DNA of 64,000 nucleotides from Aeromicrobium erythreum (GTDB taxonomy: Bacteria > Actinomycetota > Actinomycetes > Propionibacteriales > Nocardioidaceae), in contig NZ_CP011502.1 in assembly GCF_001509405.1 (NCBI RefSeq), positions 2,480,001 to 2,544,000 of the forward strand. Direction: 5' to 3'. The notes under the pieces are model-generated. The model made no database searches. It was not told the DNA's origin and worked only from the letters and a program-made list of their open reading frames with translations. The position numbers were made by a program, and so were the translations under genes. This document shows positions 11,851 through 19,117 of this stretch, piece after piece; position 1 is the stretch's first letter; every line of letters begins with the position of its first letter.

Positions 11851-13131
11851 GTGCACGACACCACAGACTCCCCCACCGCGCTCGTCGTCGCGGCGTTCGA
11901 CTCCCAGCTCAAGTGGGCCGCGGCGCTCTGGACGCAGCTGCGCGACCGAGGCTTCCAGGTCCGGGTCGTGGCGCCGCGCAGCATGGCCACGCTGTCACCC
12001 GCGCAGATCGCGGCGACGGGGGTCGACACCGTCGACGTCGTCCCCGACGACGACCTGGTCGCGCTGGCGCAGGCGCACGACGTGGTGGTCTTCGCGCTCT
12101 CCGGCCCCTCCGTGCACCGGTTCACGCTCGACCTCGCCGAGGCCGCGGGCGACGGACCGCGCCCGGTCGTGGTCGCGGGCTGGGTGGGCGTGATCATCGA
12201 GAAGATCACCGCCGGCTACCTCGACCGGTGCGCGGCCGACGTCGTGGCGGTCAACGCGCGCCACGAGCTCGAGCACTTCCTGCACGTGGCGTCACGGCTC
12301 GACATCGCGCCCGGCAACCTGCTGCTCACGGGGCTGCCCATCCTCAGCACCTCGCCCGCACCGCAGCAGACCGGACCGGTGCGCACGGTGCTGTTCGCCG
12401 ACCAGCCGACGGTCCCGGCCAGCCCGGTCGACCGGTTGCACCTGTACCGACGCCTCGCCGAGCACGCCCGCCGGCACCCGGACCGCCAGGTCCTGCTCAA
12501 GCCGCGTCACCGCCGCGGCGAGGGCACCTTCCACCGGATGCACCACCACCCGGAGGACCTGCTCGCCCACGACGACCTGCCGCCGAACTTCGCCGTCACG
12601 TACCGGCCGGTGCCGGAGCTGCTGGAGGAGGCCGACCTGCTCGTGACGGTGTCGTCGACGGCCTGCCTCGAGGCGGTGGACCGCGGACGTCGTGTCGCGC
12701 TGGTGCTCGACCTCGGCGTGCACGAGCGGCTGGGCAACCACGTGCTCCTCGACTCCGGCCTGCTGCGCACCTTCGACCAGGTCGACGCCGACGACCTCGG
12801 CACGCCCGACCCCGACTGGGTCGACAGCTGGTTCGGCGGACGCGACGTCGCGCCGGCCGTGGCCGTGGTGGACCGGGTGGAGGAGCTGCTCGCCACGGGC
12901 GAGCGACCCTCGCGCGACGCGCTGCGCTCCGCCTACCTGCGCAGCGCCCTCGCGCTGCACCGCGAGCAGCGCGACGGCGGACGACCCGCACCCCCGACGG
13001 CCTGGGAGCGCCGCACCCGCACGCACGGACTGGCCAAGGGCGCCGCCGTCCACGTCGGGTTCGAGTGGGTGCCGCCCGCGGTGCAGAAGCCGGTCCGGCG
13101 CTGGTGGCGGGAGCACCGCCCCCTGGGGTGA
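11851..13131 (+). CDS. putative glycosyltransferase of the nonulosonate cluster (DUF6716-like), copy B
   Basis: This 426-residue protein is paralogous to the product of 8153-9499. Shared landmarks are the N-terminal FDSQLKWAAALWTQL, the mid-protein NARHELEHFLHVASRLDI and the C-terminal VTVSSTACLEAVDRGRRVALVLDLGV. The fold looks like GT-B, with the donor site in the C-terminal half. The C-terminus is basic (VQKPVRRWWREHRP), which would suit peripheral membrane attachment. It is divergent from neuA, so the two copies bracket neuA-neuB. Two diverged copies could add successive nonulosonate residues in different linkages. That role is inferred from context. Confidence 0.65.
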   Translation: MHDTTDSPTALVVAAFDSQLKWAAALWTQLRDRGFQVRVVAPRSMATLSPAQIAATGVDTVDVVPDDDLVALAQAHDVVVFALSGPSVHRFTLDLAEAAGDGPRPVVVAGWVGVIIEKITAGYLDRCAADVVAVNARHELEHFLHVASRLDIAPGNLLLTGLPILSTSPAPQQTGPVRTVLFADQPTVPASPVDRLHLYRRLAEHARRHPDRQVLLKPRHRRGEGTFHRMHHHPEDLLAHDDLPPNFAVTYRPVPELLEEADLLVTVSSTACLEAVDRGRRVALVLDLGVHERLGNHVLLDSGLLRTFDQVDADDLGTPDPDWVDSWFGGRDVAPAVAVVDRVEELLATGERPSRDALRSAYLRSALALHREQRDGGRPAPPTAWERRTRTHGLAKGAAVHVGFEWVPPAVQKPVRRWWREHRPLG

Positions 13132-13141
13132 GACCGACGAC

Positions 13142-13966
13142 TCAGCCGGGCTCGACGGCGCGCTGCTCCGCCTTCCAGCGCCGGAACCCCTCCTCCGTCG
13201 CGCCGAGCCGCCAGTAGGCGGACACCGACAGGTCGCCTCGGGCGACGCGCTCGCGGACGTAGGGGCGCACGGTCTTCAGCAGCCGCGACTCACCGTGCAC
13301 GAAGGCCTGGACCCGTCCCTCAGGCCACGGCCACGCCCGGACGGCGTCGTCGAGCAGCGTCGTCGTGCCGGCTGCGGCCTCACCGCGGTGCAGCCAGCGC
13401 AGGTCGACGTCGGCGACGGTGTGCACGTCGAGCTCGTCGTCGGGGCCGTCGACCTCGCAGAACACGGTGGCGCGGGCTCCGGCGGGCAGCGCCTCCAGGG
13501 TCGCGGCGATGGCGGGCAGGGCCGACTCGTCGCCGACGAGGAGGTGGTGGTCGGCGGCCGGGTCAGGCGCGTAGGCGCCGCCGGGACCGCGGACGTGGAT
13601 GGTCGCGCCGGGACGCACCTGCGCCGCCCACGGGCCGGCCACGCCCTCGTCGCCGTGCAGCACCACGTCGACCCAGAGCTCGCGGGCCTCGAGGTCGAGC
13701 CGACGGACGGTGTAGGTCCGCAGCACCGGCCAGACGTCGCTCGGAAGGCTCGTCCGCACCTCGTCGAGGTCGAGCGGGTCGGGGTAGGTGACCCCGTCGG
13801 CCAGGAACACGAGCTTGACGTAGGAGTCGGCCCATCCGGACCACCGGGCGGCGAGCGCGTCGAAGCCGCGCGCGACGTCGCCGTCGCCGAGGACGAGGCG
13901 GCGCAGGTGCGGCCCCACGTCCTGCACGTCGAGCACGGTCAGATGGGCGGGGTGCGACACGGACAC
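13142..13966 (-). CDS. siderophore-interacting protein (FAD-dependent ferric reductase family)
   Basis: This 274-residue flavoprotein of the ViuB/SIP family releases iron from ferric siderophores by reduction in the cytoplasm. The FAD-binding segment RTYTVRRLD, then VLHGDEGVAGPWAAQVRPGATIHVRGPGG, and the NAD(P)H-domain stretch LLVGDESALPAIAATLEALP are characteristic, as is the C-terminal FVHGESRLLKTVRPYVRER and SAYWRLGATEEG. The GTG at 13964-13966 lies 6 nt after a TAGGCT -10, so the message should be leaderless. Its -10 overlaps that of the divergent M13 peptidase gene. Iron regulation is expected, but I do not see a convincing IdeR box here. Confidence 0.9.
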   Translation of the reverse strand: MSVSHPAHLTVLDVQDVGPHLRRLVLGDGDVARGFDALAARWSGWADSYVKLVFLADGVTYPDPLDLDEVRTSLPSDVWPVLRTYTVRRLDLEARELWVDVVLHGDEGVAGPWAAQVRPGATIHVRGPGGAYAPDPAADHHLLVGDESALPAIAATLEALPAGARATVFCEVDGPDDELDVHTVADVDLRWLHRGEAAAGTTTLLDDAVRAWPWPEGRVQAFVHGESRLLKTVRPYVRERVARGDLSVSAYWRLGATEEGFRRWKAEQRAVEPG

Positions 13967-13971
13967 GCAGG

Positions 13972-13978
13972 TAGCCTA
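13972..13978. promoter_or_regulatory. overlapping divergent -10 boxes
   Basis: TAGCCT (13972-13977, plus strand) stands 6 nt before the GTG at 13984. The complement of 13973-13978 reads TAGGCT and stands 6 nt before the GTG at 13966 on the minus strand. The two -10 hexamers overlap by 5 bp and each would give a leaderless mRNA. Confidence 0.6.
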
Positions 13979-13983
13979 TCCAG

Positions 13984-15999
13984 GTGACCGATGCCAGCGC
14001 CCCGTCCACCGAGTCCCCCTCCGCGCCGGCTGGTCCGGCCATCGACACCTCTGCGTTCGATCCCGCGACCCGCCCTCAGGACGACCTCTTCCGGCACGTG
14101 AACGGACCCTGGCTGCGCGACGCGCCCATCCAGCCCGACCGCGCCACGGCCGGCGCGTTCGTGACGCTGGTCGACGAGGCCGAGCGGGTCGTGCGCGGCA
14201 TCGTCGAGTCCTGCCGCGACGCACTCGACGACCCGGCCGCCGACCTCGACGCCGACGAGCGCAAGATCGGCGAGCTCTACGCCAGCTTCATGGACACCGA
14301 CCGCATCGACGCGCTCGGCACCGAGCCGCTGCAGGACGACCTGCACCGCATCGACGGCGTCGCCGACGTGCCCACCTTCGTCGAGGTGCTGGGCCACCTG
14401 GAGCGCTCCGGCGCGGCGAGCGTCGTCGGCCTGTACATCGCGCCCGACCGCGGCAACCCCGAGCGGTACGTGACCCACGTCGTGCAGAGCGGCCTGGGCC
14501 TGCCCGACGAGTCGTACTACCGCACCGACGAGACCGCCGAGGTCCGGGCCGCCTACCGCGACCACCTCGAGCGGATGTTCACCCTCGGCGGCTTCGAGTC
14601 GCCCGCCGACCGCGCGGCGCGCGTCCTCGACCTCGAGACCCAGGTCGCCGCGCACCACTGGGACCGGGTCGCGTGCCGCGACGCGCAGCGCACCTACAAC
14701 CTCCTCGACCGCGACGGCCTGCAGGCCCTGCTCGGTCCGCTCGACCTGACCACGTGGAGCACGGCCGCCGACATCCCGGCGTCGGTGCTCGAGGAGGCTG
14801 TCGTGTCGCAGCCGTCGTTCCTCGAGGGCCTCGCCGGGCTGCTGACGGTCGAGCACCTCCCCGCGTGGCGCGACTGGCTGCGCTGGCAGGTGCTGCACGC
14901 CGCCGCGCCCTACCTGCCGGCCGCGTTCGTGGAGGAGAACTTCGCCTTCTACGGCCGCACGTTGAGCGGCACCGACGAGCTGCGCCCGCGCTGGAAGCGT
15001 GGCGTGGGCTTCGTGGAGTCCGCGATGGGCGAGGCGATCGGCCGCATCTACGTGCGCACCGAGTACCCGCCGACCGCGAAGGAGCGGATGGACGACCTCA
15101 TCGCGCACCTCGTCGAGGCCTACCGTCGCAGCATCTCCGCCCTGCCCTGGATGAGCGAGGCGACGCAGACCGAAGCGCTGGCCAAGCTCGACGCGTTCAC
15201 CCCCAAGGTGGGCCACCCGGAACGCTTCAAGGACTACACCGCGCTCGAGACCGACCCGACCGACCTCCTGGGCAACGCCCGTCGGTCGCTGACGGTCTCG
15301 ATGGACCGCGAGCTGGCGAAGATCGGCCGGCCCATCGACCGCGACGAGTGGTACATGACGCCGCAGACGGTCAACGCCTACTACAACCCCACGATGAACG
15401 AGATCGTGTTCCCCGCCGCCATCCTGCAGCCCCCGTTCTTCCACCCCGACGCTGACGACGCCGTCAACTACGGGGCGATCGGCGCGGTGATCGGTCACGA
15501 GATCGGTCACGGCTTCGACGACCAGGGCAGCCACTACGACGGCACGGGCGCCCTGCGGAACTGGTGGAGCGACGACGACCGTGCCGCGTTCGAGAGCCTC
15601 ACCGCGGCGCTCGTGGAGCAGTACGGCGCGCTGTCGCCCGACGGCGCCGACGGCCAGAAGGTCAACGGCGAGCTGACGATCGGCGAGAACATCGGCGACC
15701 TCGGCGGACTCGGCATCGCCTACCAGGCGTACCGGATCGCCACGGGCGGCGAGGCGCCGACGATCGACGGCCTCACCGGCGACCAGCGCTTCTTCATCTC
15801 CTGGGCGCAGGCCTGGCAGTCGAAGGTCCGCCCGGCCGAGACGGTCCGCCGGCTCACCGTCGACCCGCACTCCCCGCCGGAGTTCCGGTGCAACCAGGTG
15901 GTGCGCAACATCGACGCCTTCCACGAGGCGTTCGGCACCACCTCGGCCGACGCCCTGTGGCTCGACCCGGAGGACCGCGTCACCATCTGGGCCTCGTGA
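13984..15999 (+). CDS. M13-family zinc metallopeptidase (PepO/neprilysin-like)
   Basis: This 671-residue oligopeptidase shows the M13 zinc site HEIGH in AVIGHEIGHGFDDQGSHYDGTG (about residue 505) and the downstream ENIGDLGGL element (about 562) that gives the third zinc ligand and a catalytic Asp. NAYYNPTMNEIVFPAAILQPPFF upstream of the site is the typical substrate-binding stretch. The N-terminus has no signal peptide or membrane anchor, so it is probably cytoplasmic, as for other actinobacterial M13 enzymes. The GTG start is supported by the leaderless -10. It overlaps the following MFS gene by 4 bp (GTGA at 15996). Confidence 0.92.
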   Translation: MTDASAPSTESPSAPAGPAIDTSAFDPATRPQDDLFRHVNGPWLRDAPIQPDRATAGAFVTLVDEAERVVRGIVESCRDALDDPAADLDADERKIGELYASFMDTDRIDALGTEPLQDDLHRIDGVADVPTFVEVLGHLERSGAASVVGLYIAPDRGNPERYVTHVVQSGLGLPDESYYRTDETAEVRAAYRDHLERMFTLGGFESPADRAARVLDLETQVAAHHWDRVACRDAQRTYNLLDRDGLQALLGPLDLTTWSTAADIPASVLEEAVVSQPSFLEGLAGLLTVEHLPAWRDWLRWQVLHAAAPYLPAAFVEENFAFYGRTLSGTDELRPRWKRGVGFVESAMGEAIGRIYVRTEYPPTAKERMDDLIAHLVEAYRRSISALPWMSEATQTEALAKLDAFTPKVGHPERFKDYTALETDPTDLLGNARRSLTVSMDRELAKIGRPIDRDEWYMTPQTVNAYYNPTMNEIVFPAAILQPPFFHPDADDAVNYGAIGAVIGHEIGHGFDDQGSHYDGTGALRNWWSDDDRAAFESLTAALVEQYGALSPDGADGQKVNGELTIGENIGDLGGLGIAYQAYRIATGGEAPTIDGLTGDQRFFISWAQAWQSKVRPAETVRRLTVDPHSPPEFRCNQVVRNIDAFHEAFGTTSADALWLDPEDRVTIWAS

Positions 16000-17225
16000 G
16001 CGCCGCGGAGGTCGCGCAGCGCCGCGTCCTGCGGGTGCTGGTGGTCGTGCAGGTGGTCGGCGGCATCGGCAGCGGCGCCGGCCTCGCGGTCGGCGTGCTG
16101 CTGCTGCGCGAGGTGTCGGGGTCGTCGGGCTGGGCCGGCATGGCCACCGTCATGCTGACGCTCGGTGCGGCGCTCGCGACCGTGCCGCTCGCGACCCTCG
16201 CCGTCCGGGCCGGCCGCCGGCCCGCCCTGACGGCGGGCTGGTTCCTCGGCGCGGCCGGCGCGGCGATCGTGGTGCTGGGGGCCACCGCCGACAGCCTCGT
16301 GCTCGTGCTGGTCGGCCTGCTGCTGTGCGGCGTCAGCACCGCGGCGACGCTGCAGTCGCGCTTCGCGGCCACCGACCTCGCGGCCAGCCACCAGGTCGGC
16401 CGCTCGCTCTCGCTCGTCACCTGGGCGACGACGGTCGGCGCCGTCCTCGGCCCGAACCTCACCGGCCCGGGCACGTCGACCGCCCGTGCGCTCGGCGTTC
16501 CCGACCTGGCCGGGACCATGGTCTTCGCCTGCGTGGCGTTCCTCCTGGCCGGCCTGATGAACCTCCTGCTCCTGCGGCCCGACCCGCTGCCGCCCACCCG
16601 ACGCGACGGCATGGAGGTCGCAGTGCCGCGGGTGCGGTCCGCGCTCCCCCACGTCCGCGGCGAGACCCGCACGGCCGTCGTCACGATCGCGCTCGCGCAC
16701 GCCGTGATGGTCTCCGTCATGGCACTGACGCCCGTGCACATGCAGGACCACGGCGCCGCGGTCGAGGTGATCGGCCTGACCATCAGCCTGCACATCGCGG
16801 GCATGTACGCGCTGTCGCCGGTGATGGGCTGGCTCGCCGACCGCTGGGGACCGGCCCGCACGATCCTCGCCGGTCAGCTCGTCCTGCTGCTCGCCGTGGT
16901 CGTCTCGGGCACGTCGGGCGACTCGCAGGTGCAGATCACCGTCGGACTGGTGCTGCTCGGCCTCGGCTGGTCGGCCGCCGTGATCGCCGGTGCCGCGCTG
17001 CTCACCGCCTCGACGCCGCCCGACGTGCGTCCGCTGGTCCAGGGGCTGGGCGACCTGACGATGAACCTGTCGGGGGCGGCCGGTGGCCTGCTCGCCGGCG
17101 TCCTCGTCGCGTGGCAGGGGTTCGGGACGCTGAACGCCGTCGCCGGCACCCTCGTCGTGCCCGTGGTGCTGCTGGTCGTGGCCGGTCGCCGTGCGGCGAC
17201 TCAGGTCAGCGTCGGAACACGCTGA
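15996..17225 (+). CDS. MFS transporter
   Basis: This 409-residue carrier has 12 predicted transmembrane segments. An MFS motif-A-like loop is seen twice, as AVRAGRRPAL after TM2 and as GWLADRWGPART in the second half. It is translationally coupled to the M13 peptidase (GTGA overlap), so it may move peptides or amino acids, but nothing in the sequence fixes the substrate. Its last 20 bp overlap the end of the convergent HTTM gene (17206-17225), with no terminator between them. Confidence 0.85.
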   Translation: MSAAEVAQRRVLRVLVVVQVVGGIGSGAGLAVGVLLLREVSGSSGWAGMATVMLTLGAALATVPLATLAVRAGRRPALTAGWFLGAAGAAIVVLGATADSLVLVLVGLLLCGVSTAATLQSRFAATDLAASHQVGRSLSLVTWATTVGAVLGPNLTGPGTSTARALGVPDLAGTMVFACVAFLLAGLMNLLLLRPDPLPPTRRDGMEVAVPRVRSALPHVRGETRTAVVTIALAHAVMVSVMALTPVHMQDHGAAVEVIGLTISLHIAGMYALSPVMGWLADRWGPARTILAGQLVLLLAVVVSGTSGDSQVQITVGLVLLGLGWSAAVIAGAALLTASTPPDVRPLVQGLGDLTMNLSGAAGGLLAGVLVAWQGFGTLNAVAGTLVVPVVLLVVAGRRAATQVSVGTR

Positions 17226-18267
17226 ACCGGACGCGGTCCCACAGGCCCAGCACGCGGTCGTACCACCAGTCCGCGACGCGGTCGGCCACCGCGTAGCGCA
17301 CGTCGGCGGTGCGGTCGAGCACGGGCCACGCGAGGTCGGCCACCCGCTCGCCGAGCGCCGCCCAGCGGTCGTCGCTGACGAACAGGCCGGTCACGGCGAT
17401 GACGGCCAGCGACGACCACGGGGTCGCGAGGACGACGGCGAAGAGGACGTTCACGCCGATCGCGACCCCGGCGACGAGGTTGCGCGTCTCGCGACGCAGC
17501 AGCATCGGGGCGAAGAACAGCTGCACCGCCAGCACCGTCCAGGTGAGCAGCGCGAGCAGCACGGTCGCGTTCGAGAGCAGGTCCGAGAGCCACGGGAACG
17601 GACGGAACTCGGGCAGCTGCAGCGTCGTGTACAGGGCGGTGCCCTGCTGCCACACCGGCTGGGAGGCCTTGTCGAGACCGCCCGCCAGGTAGGCCAGCAC
17701 CGTCTGCGCACCGAGGCCGACGAGACCGACGTTGTGCAGCCCCGTGCGCAGCCAGTCCGGTGCGACGTCGTCGCTCTCGCGCGGCTCGAGCCGGTTGGCG
17801 TCGAGCGACCAGACGTCGGCGGTGCGCATGAGCAGCATCCACAGCAGCGTGAGCCGCACGAGGTTGTCGCCGATCGACCCGAGCACCGGGTTCTGCGCCG
17901 TCACCGCGATGAAGCCGAGCAGCACGACGATGGTCATGGCCTTGGCCCGCCAGCCGAGGACGAGGCCCACGGCCGCGAGCATGACGACCACGTACACGAC
18001 GGTGAGGAGGTCGCCGCTGACCCCGTCGAGCAGCGACACCTCGGGGAAGCGGCTGACGGCCCGCGCCGGCTCGGCCCACGCCGAGGCGTCGCCGACCCAC
18101 ACCTGACGGGTCGAGTAGTTGGTGACGAGCAGGCCGAGCACGGACAGACCCACGAGGATGCGCGCGAGCGCGACCGCGTGGAGGGCGTGCCGCTCCCCCG
18201 TCAGCCACCGCTCGGCGGAGCGGCGGGTGCGTGCCAGCGCGTCCCTCAGACGCCACAGCGTGCTCAT
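17206..18267 (-). CDS. HTTM-domain membrane protein, copy 1
   Basis: This 353-residue protein has about eight hydrophobic segments and resembles the HTTM family, the horizontally transferred transmembrane domain related to vitamin K-dependent gamma-carboxylase. The family-like loop after a transmembrane helix reads GLDKASQPVWQQGTALYTTLQLPEF, with the conserved pattern K..(P)xWxxGTAxYxxLQ also found in copy 2 (21059-22033). A carboxylase activity cannot be assumed for this bacterial branch. Its ATG overlaps the DUF5819 stop by 4 bp (ATGA at 18264-18267). It forms one of two DUF5819-HTTM pairs around a surface protein. Confidence 0.8.
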   Translation of the reverse strand: MSTLWRLRDALARTRRSAERWLTGERHALHAVALARILVGLSVLGLLVTNYSTRQVWVGDASAWAEPARAVSRFPEVSLLDGVSGDLLTVVYVVVMLAAVGLVLGWRAKAMTIVVLLGFIAVTAQNPVLGSIGDNLVRLTLLWMLLMRTADVWSLDANRLEPRESDDVAPDWLRTGLHNVGLVGLGAQTVLAYLAGGLDKASQPVWQQGTALYTTLQLPEFRPFPWLSDLLSNATVLLALLTWTVLAVQLFFAPMLLRRETRNLVAGVAIGVNVLFAVVLATPWSSLAVIAVTGLFVSDDRWAALGERVADLAWPVLDRTADVRYAVADRVADWWYDRVLGLWDRVRFSVFRR

Positions 18268-19040
18268 CGGTCGACCCCCAGGTATCCGTCGAACGCGGAC
18301 TGTGCCTCCGCCGAGCCCCGCACGGCGGCACGCCATCCGGCGTCGAACCACTCGAACGGCACCGACGACACCCGCTGGGCGTCGCGGTCGGCGTGCGGCG
18401 GGACGGTCCGGCGGGCCACGCGGTACTGCACCTGCACGACCCGGCGGTCGGTGTAGGCCTGCGTGTACAGCGACGCGAAGCGCGTCGCCATCGTGTCGAG
18501 GTCGGCGTAGGCGGCGACGTCGGCGGGGCGCACGCCGGCCGACGCCAGCGCGCCGCGCAGCGTCTCCGGCGGACGTCCGACCGTCGACTCGAGCACGACC
18601 TGGCGGCCCGAGCGGCCGAGCGCGAACATCGCGTTGTTGAGGTTGGTGGCGAGCCGGCGGCCGGCGAGGTGGACGCGGGCCGGCGCGACGTCGTCGCGGG
18701 TCCGGGTCAGGTCGGCCTTCGTGACGTCGAGCCAGGGCGTGAGCGCCAGCGTCTGCGGTCCGGTGCGCACCCGCGCACGCACCCAGAGCGCCTCGTCGAC
18801 CCGTTGGGCGCTCGGCTCGAGCAGGTCCCACGACTGACGGAAGTAGGGGTCGACGTAGGTGGCGAGCAACGAACCGCCGGCGACGTCGCGCACGGGTCCG
18901 CGCGGGGCGAGCCAGAGTGCGACCAGCAGCGAATGCACCAGGGCCAGCACCGCGAGGGCCACGATCAGCGTCGCGCGCCAGTCGTGCCGGTCCTCCTCGG
19001 CCTGGCGTGCACCGTCGCCGTCACCTCCCGCCACCGCCAT
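18264..19040 (-). CDS. DUF5819-like single-pass membrane protein, copy 1
   Basis: This 258-residue protein has a cytosolic start, one transmembrane helix (about residues 25-46) and an extracytoplasmic domain. After the helix it carries TYVDPYFRQSWDLLEPSA and, later, LALTPWLDVTKADL. These match the YFxQxWxLxxP and TPWLDxT elements of copy 2 (22030-22809). I recall this pattern as DUF5819, usually next to HTTM genes. The start ATG is supported by a TACGAT -10 box 6 nt upstream (19047-19052). Function is unknown; the tight coupling suggests that it forms a complex with the HTTM protein. Confidence 0.72.
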   Translation of the reverse strand: MAVAGGDGDGARQAEEDRHDWRATLIVALAVLALVHSLLVALWLAPRGPVRDVAGGSLLATYVDPYFRQSWDLLEPSAQRVDEALWVRARVRTGPQTLALTPWLDVTKADLTRTRDDVAPARVHLAGRRLATNLNNAMFALGRSGRQVVLESTVGRPPETLRGALASAGVRPADVAAYADLDTMATRFASLYTQAYTDRRVVQVQYRVARRTVPPHADRDAQRVSSVPFEWFDAGWRAAVRGSAEAQSAFDGYLGVDR

Positions 19041-19046
19041 GCCTCC

Positions 19047-19052
19047 ATCGTA
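19047..19052 (-). promoter_or_regulatory. -10 box for a leaderless DUF5819-HTTM transcript, copy 1
   Basis: TACGAT (minus strand) is followed by 6 nt and the ATG at 19040. Confidence 0.5.
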
Positions 19053-19062
19053 GGTCCGGACA

Positions 19063-19104
19063 GACGCCTGCCCGGCGACCGCGAGCGGTCACCGGGCAGG
19101 CGTC
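19063..19104. terminator. strong hairpin terminator
   Basis: Two 20-nt arms (19063-19082 and 19085-19104) pair with a single mismatch. The hairpin follows the stop of the surface protein (19118) on the minus strand and separates it from the downstream DUF5819-HTTM pair, which has its own promoter. Confidence 0.75.
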
Positions 19105-19117
19105 GTGGATTGCAGCG

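Noticed and set aside
13966..13984. Possible IdeR/DtxR box before the siderophore-interacting protein gene
   Set aside because: Only about 10 of 19 consensus positions match, and those mostly come from the overlapping -10 hexamers; the clear box at 44250-44268 matches 16 of 19.
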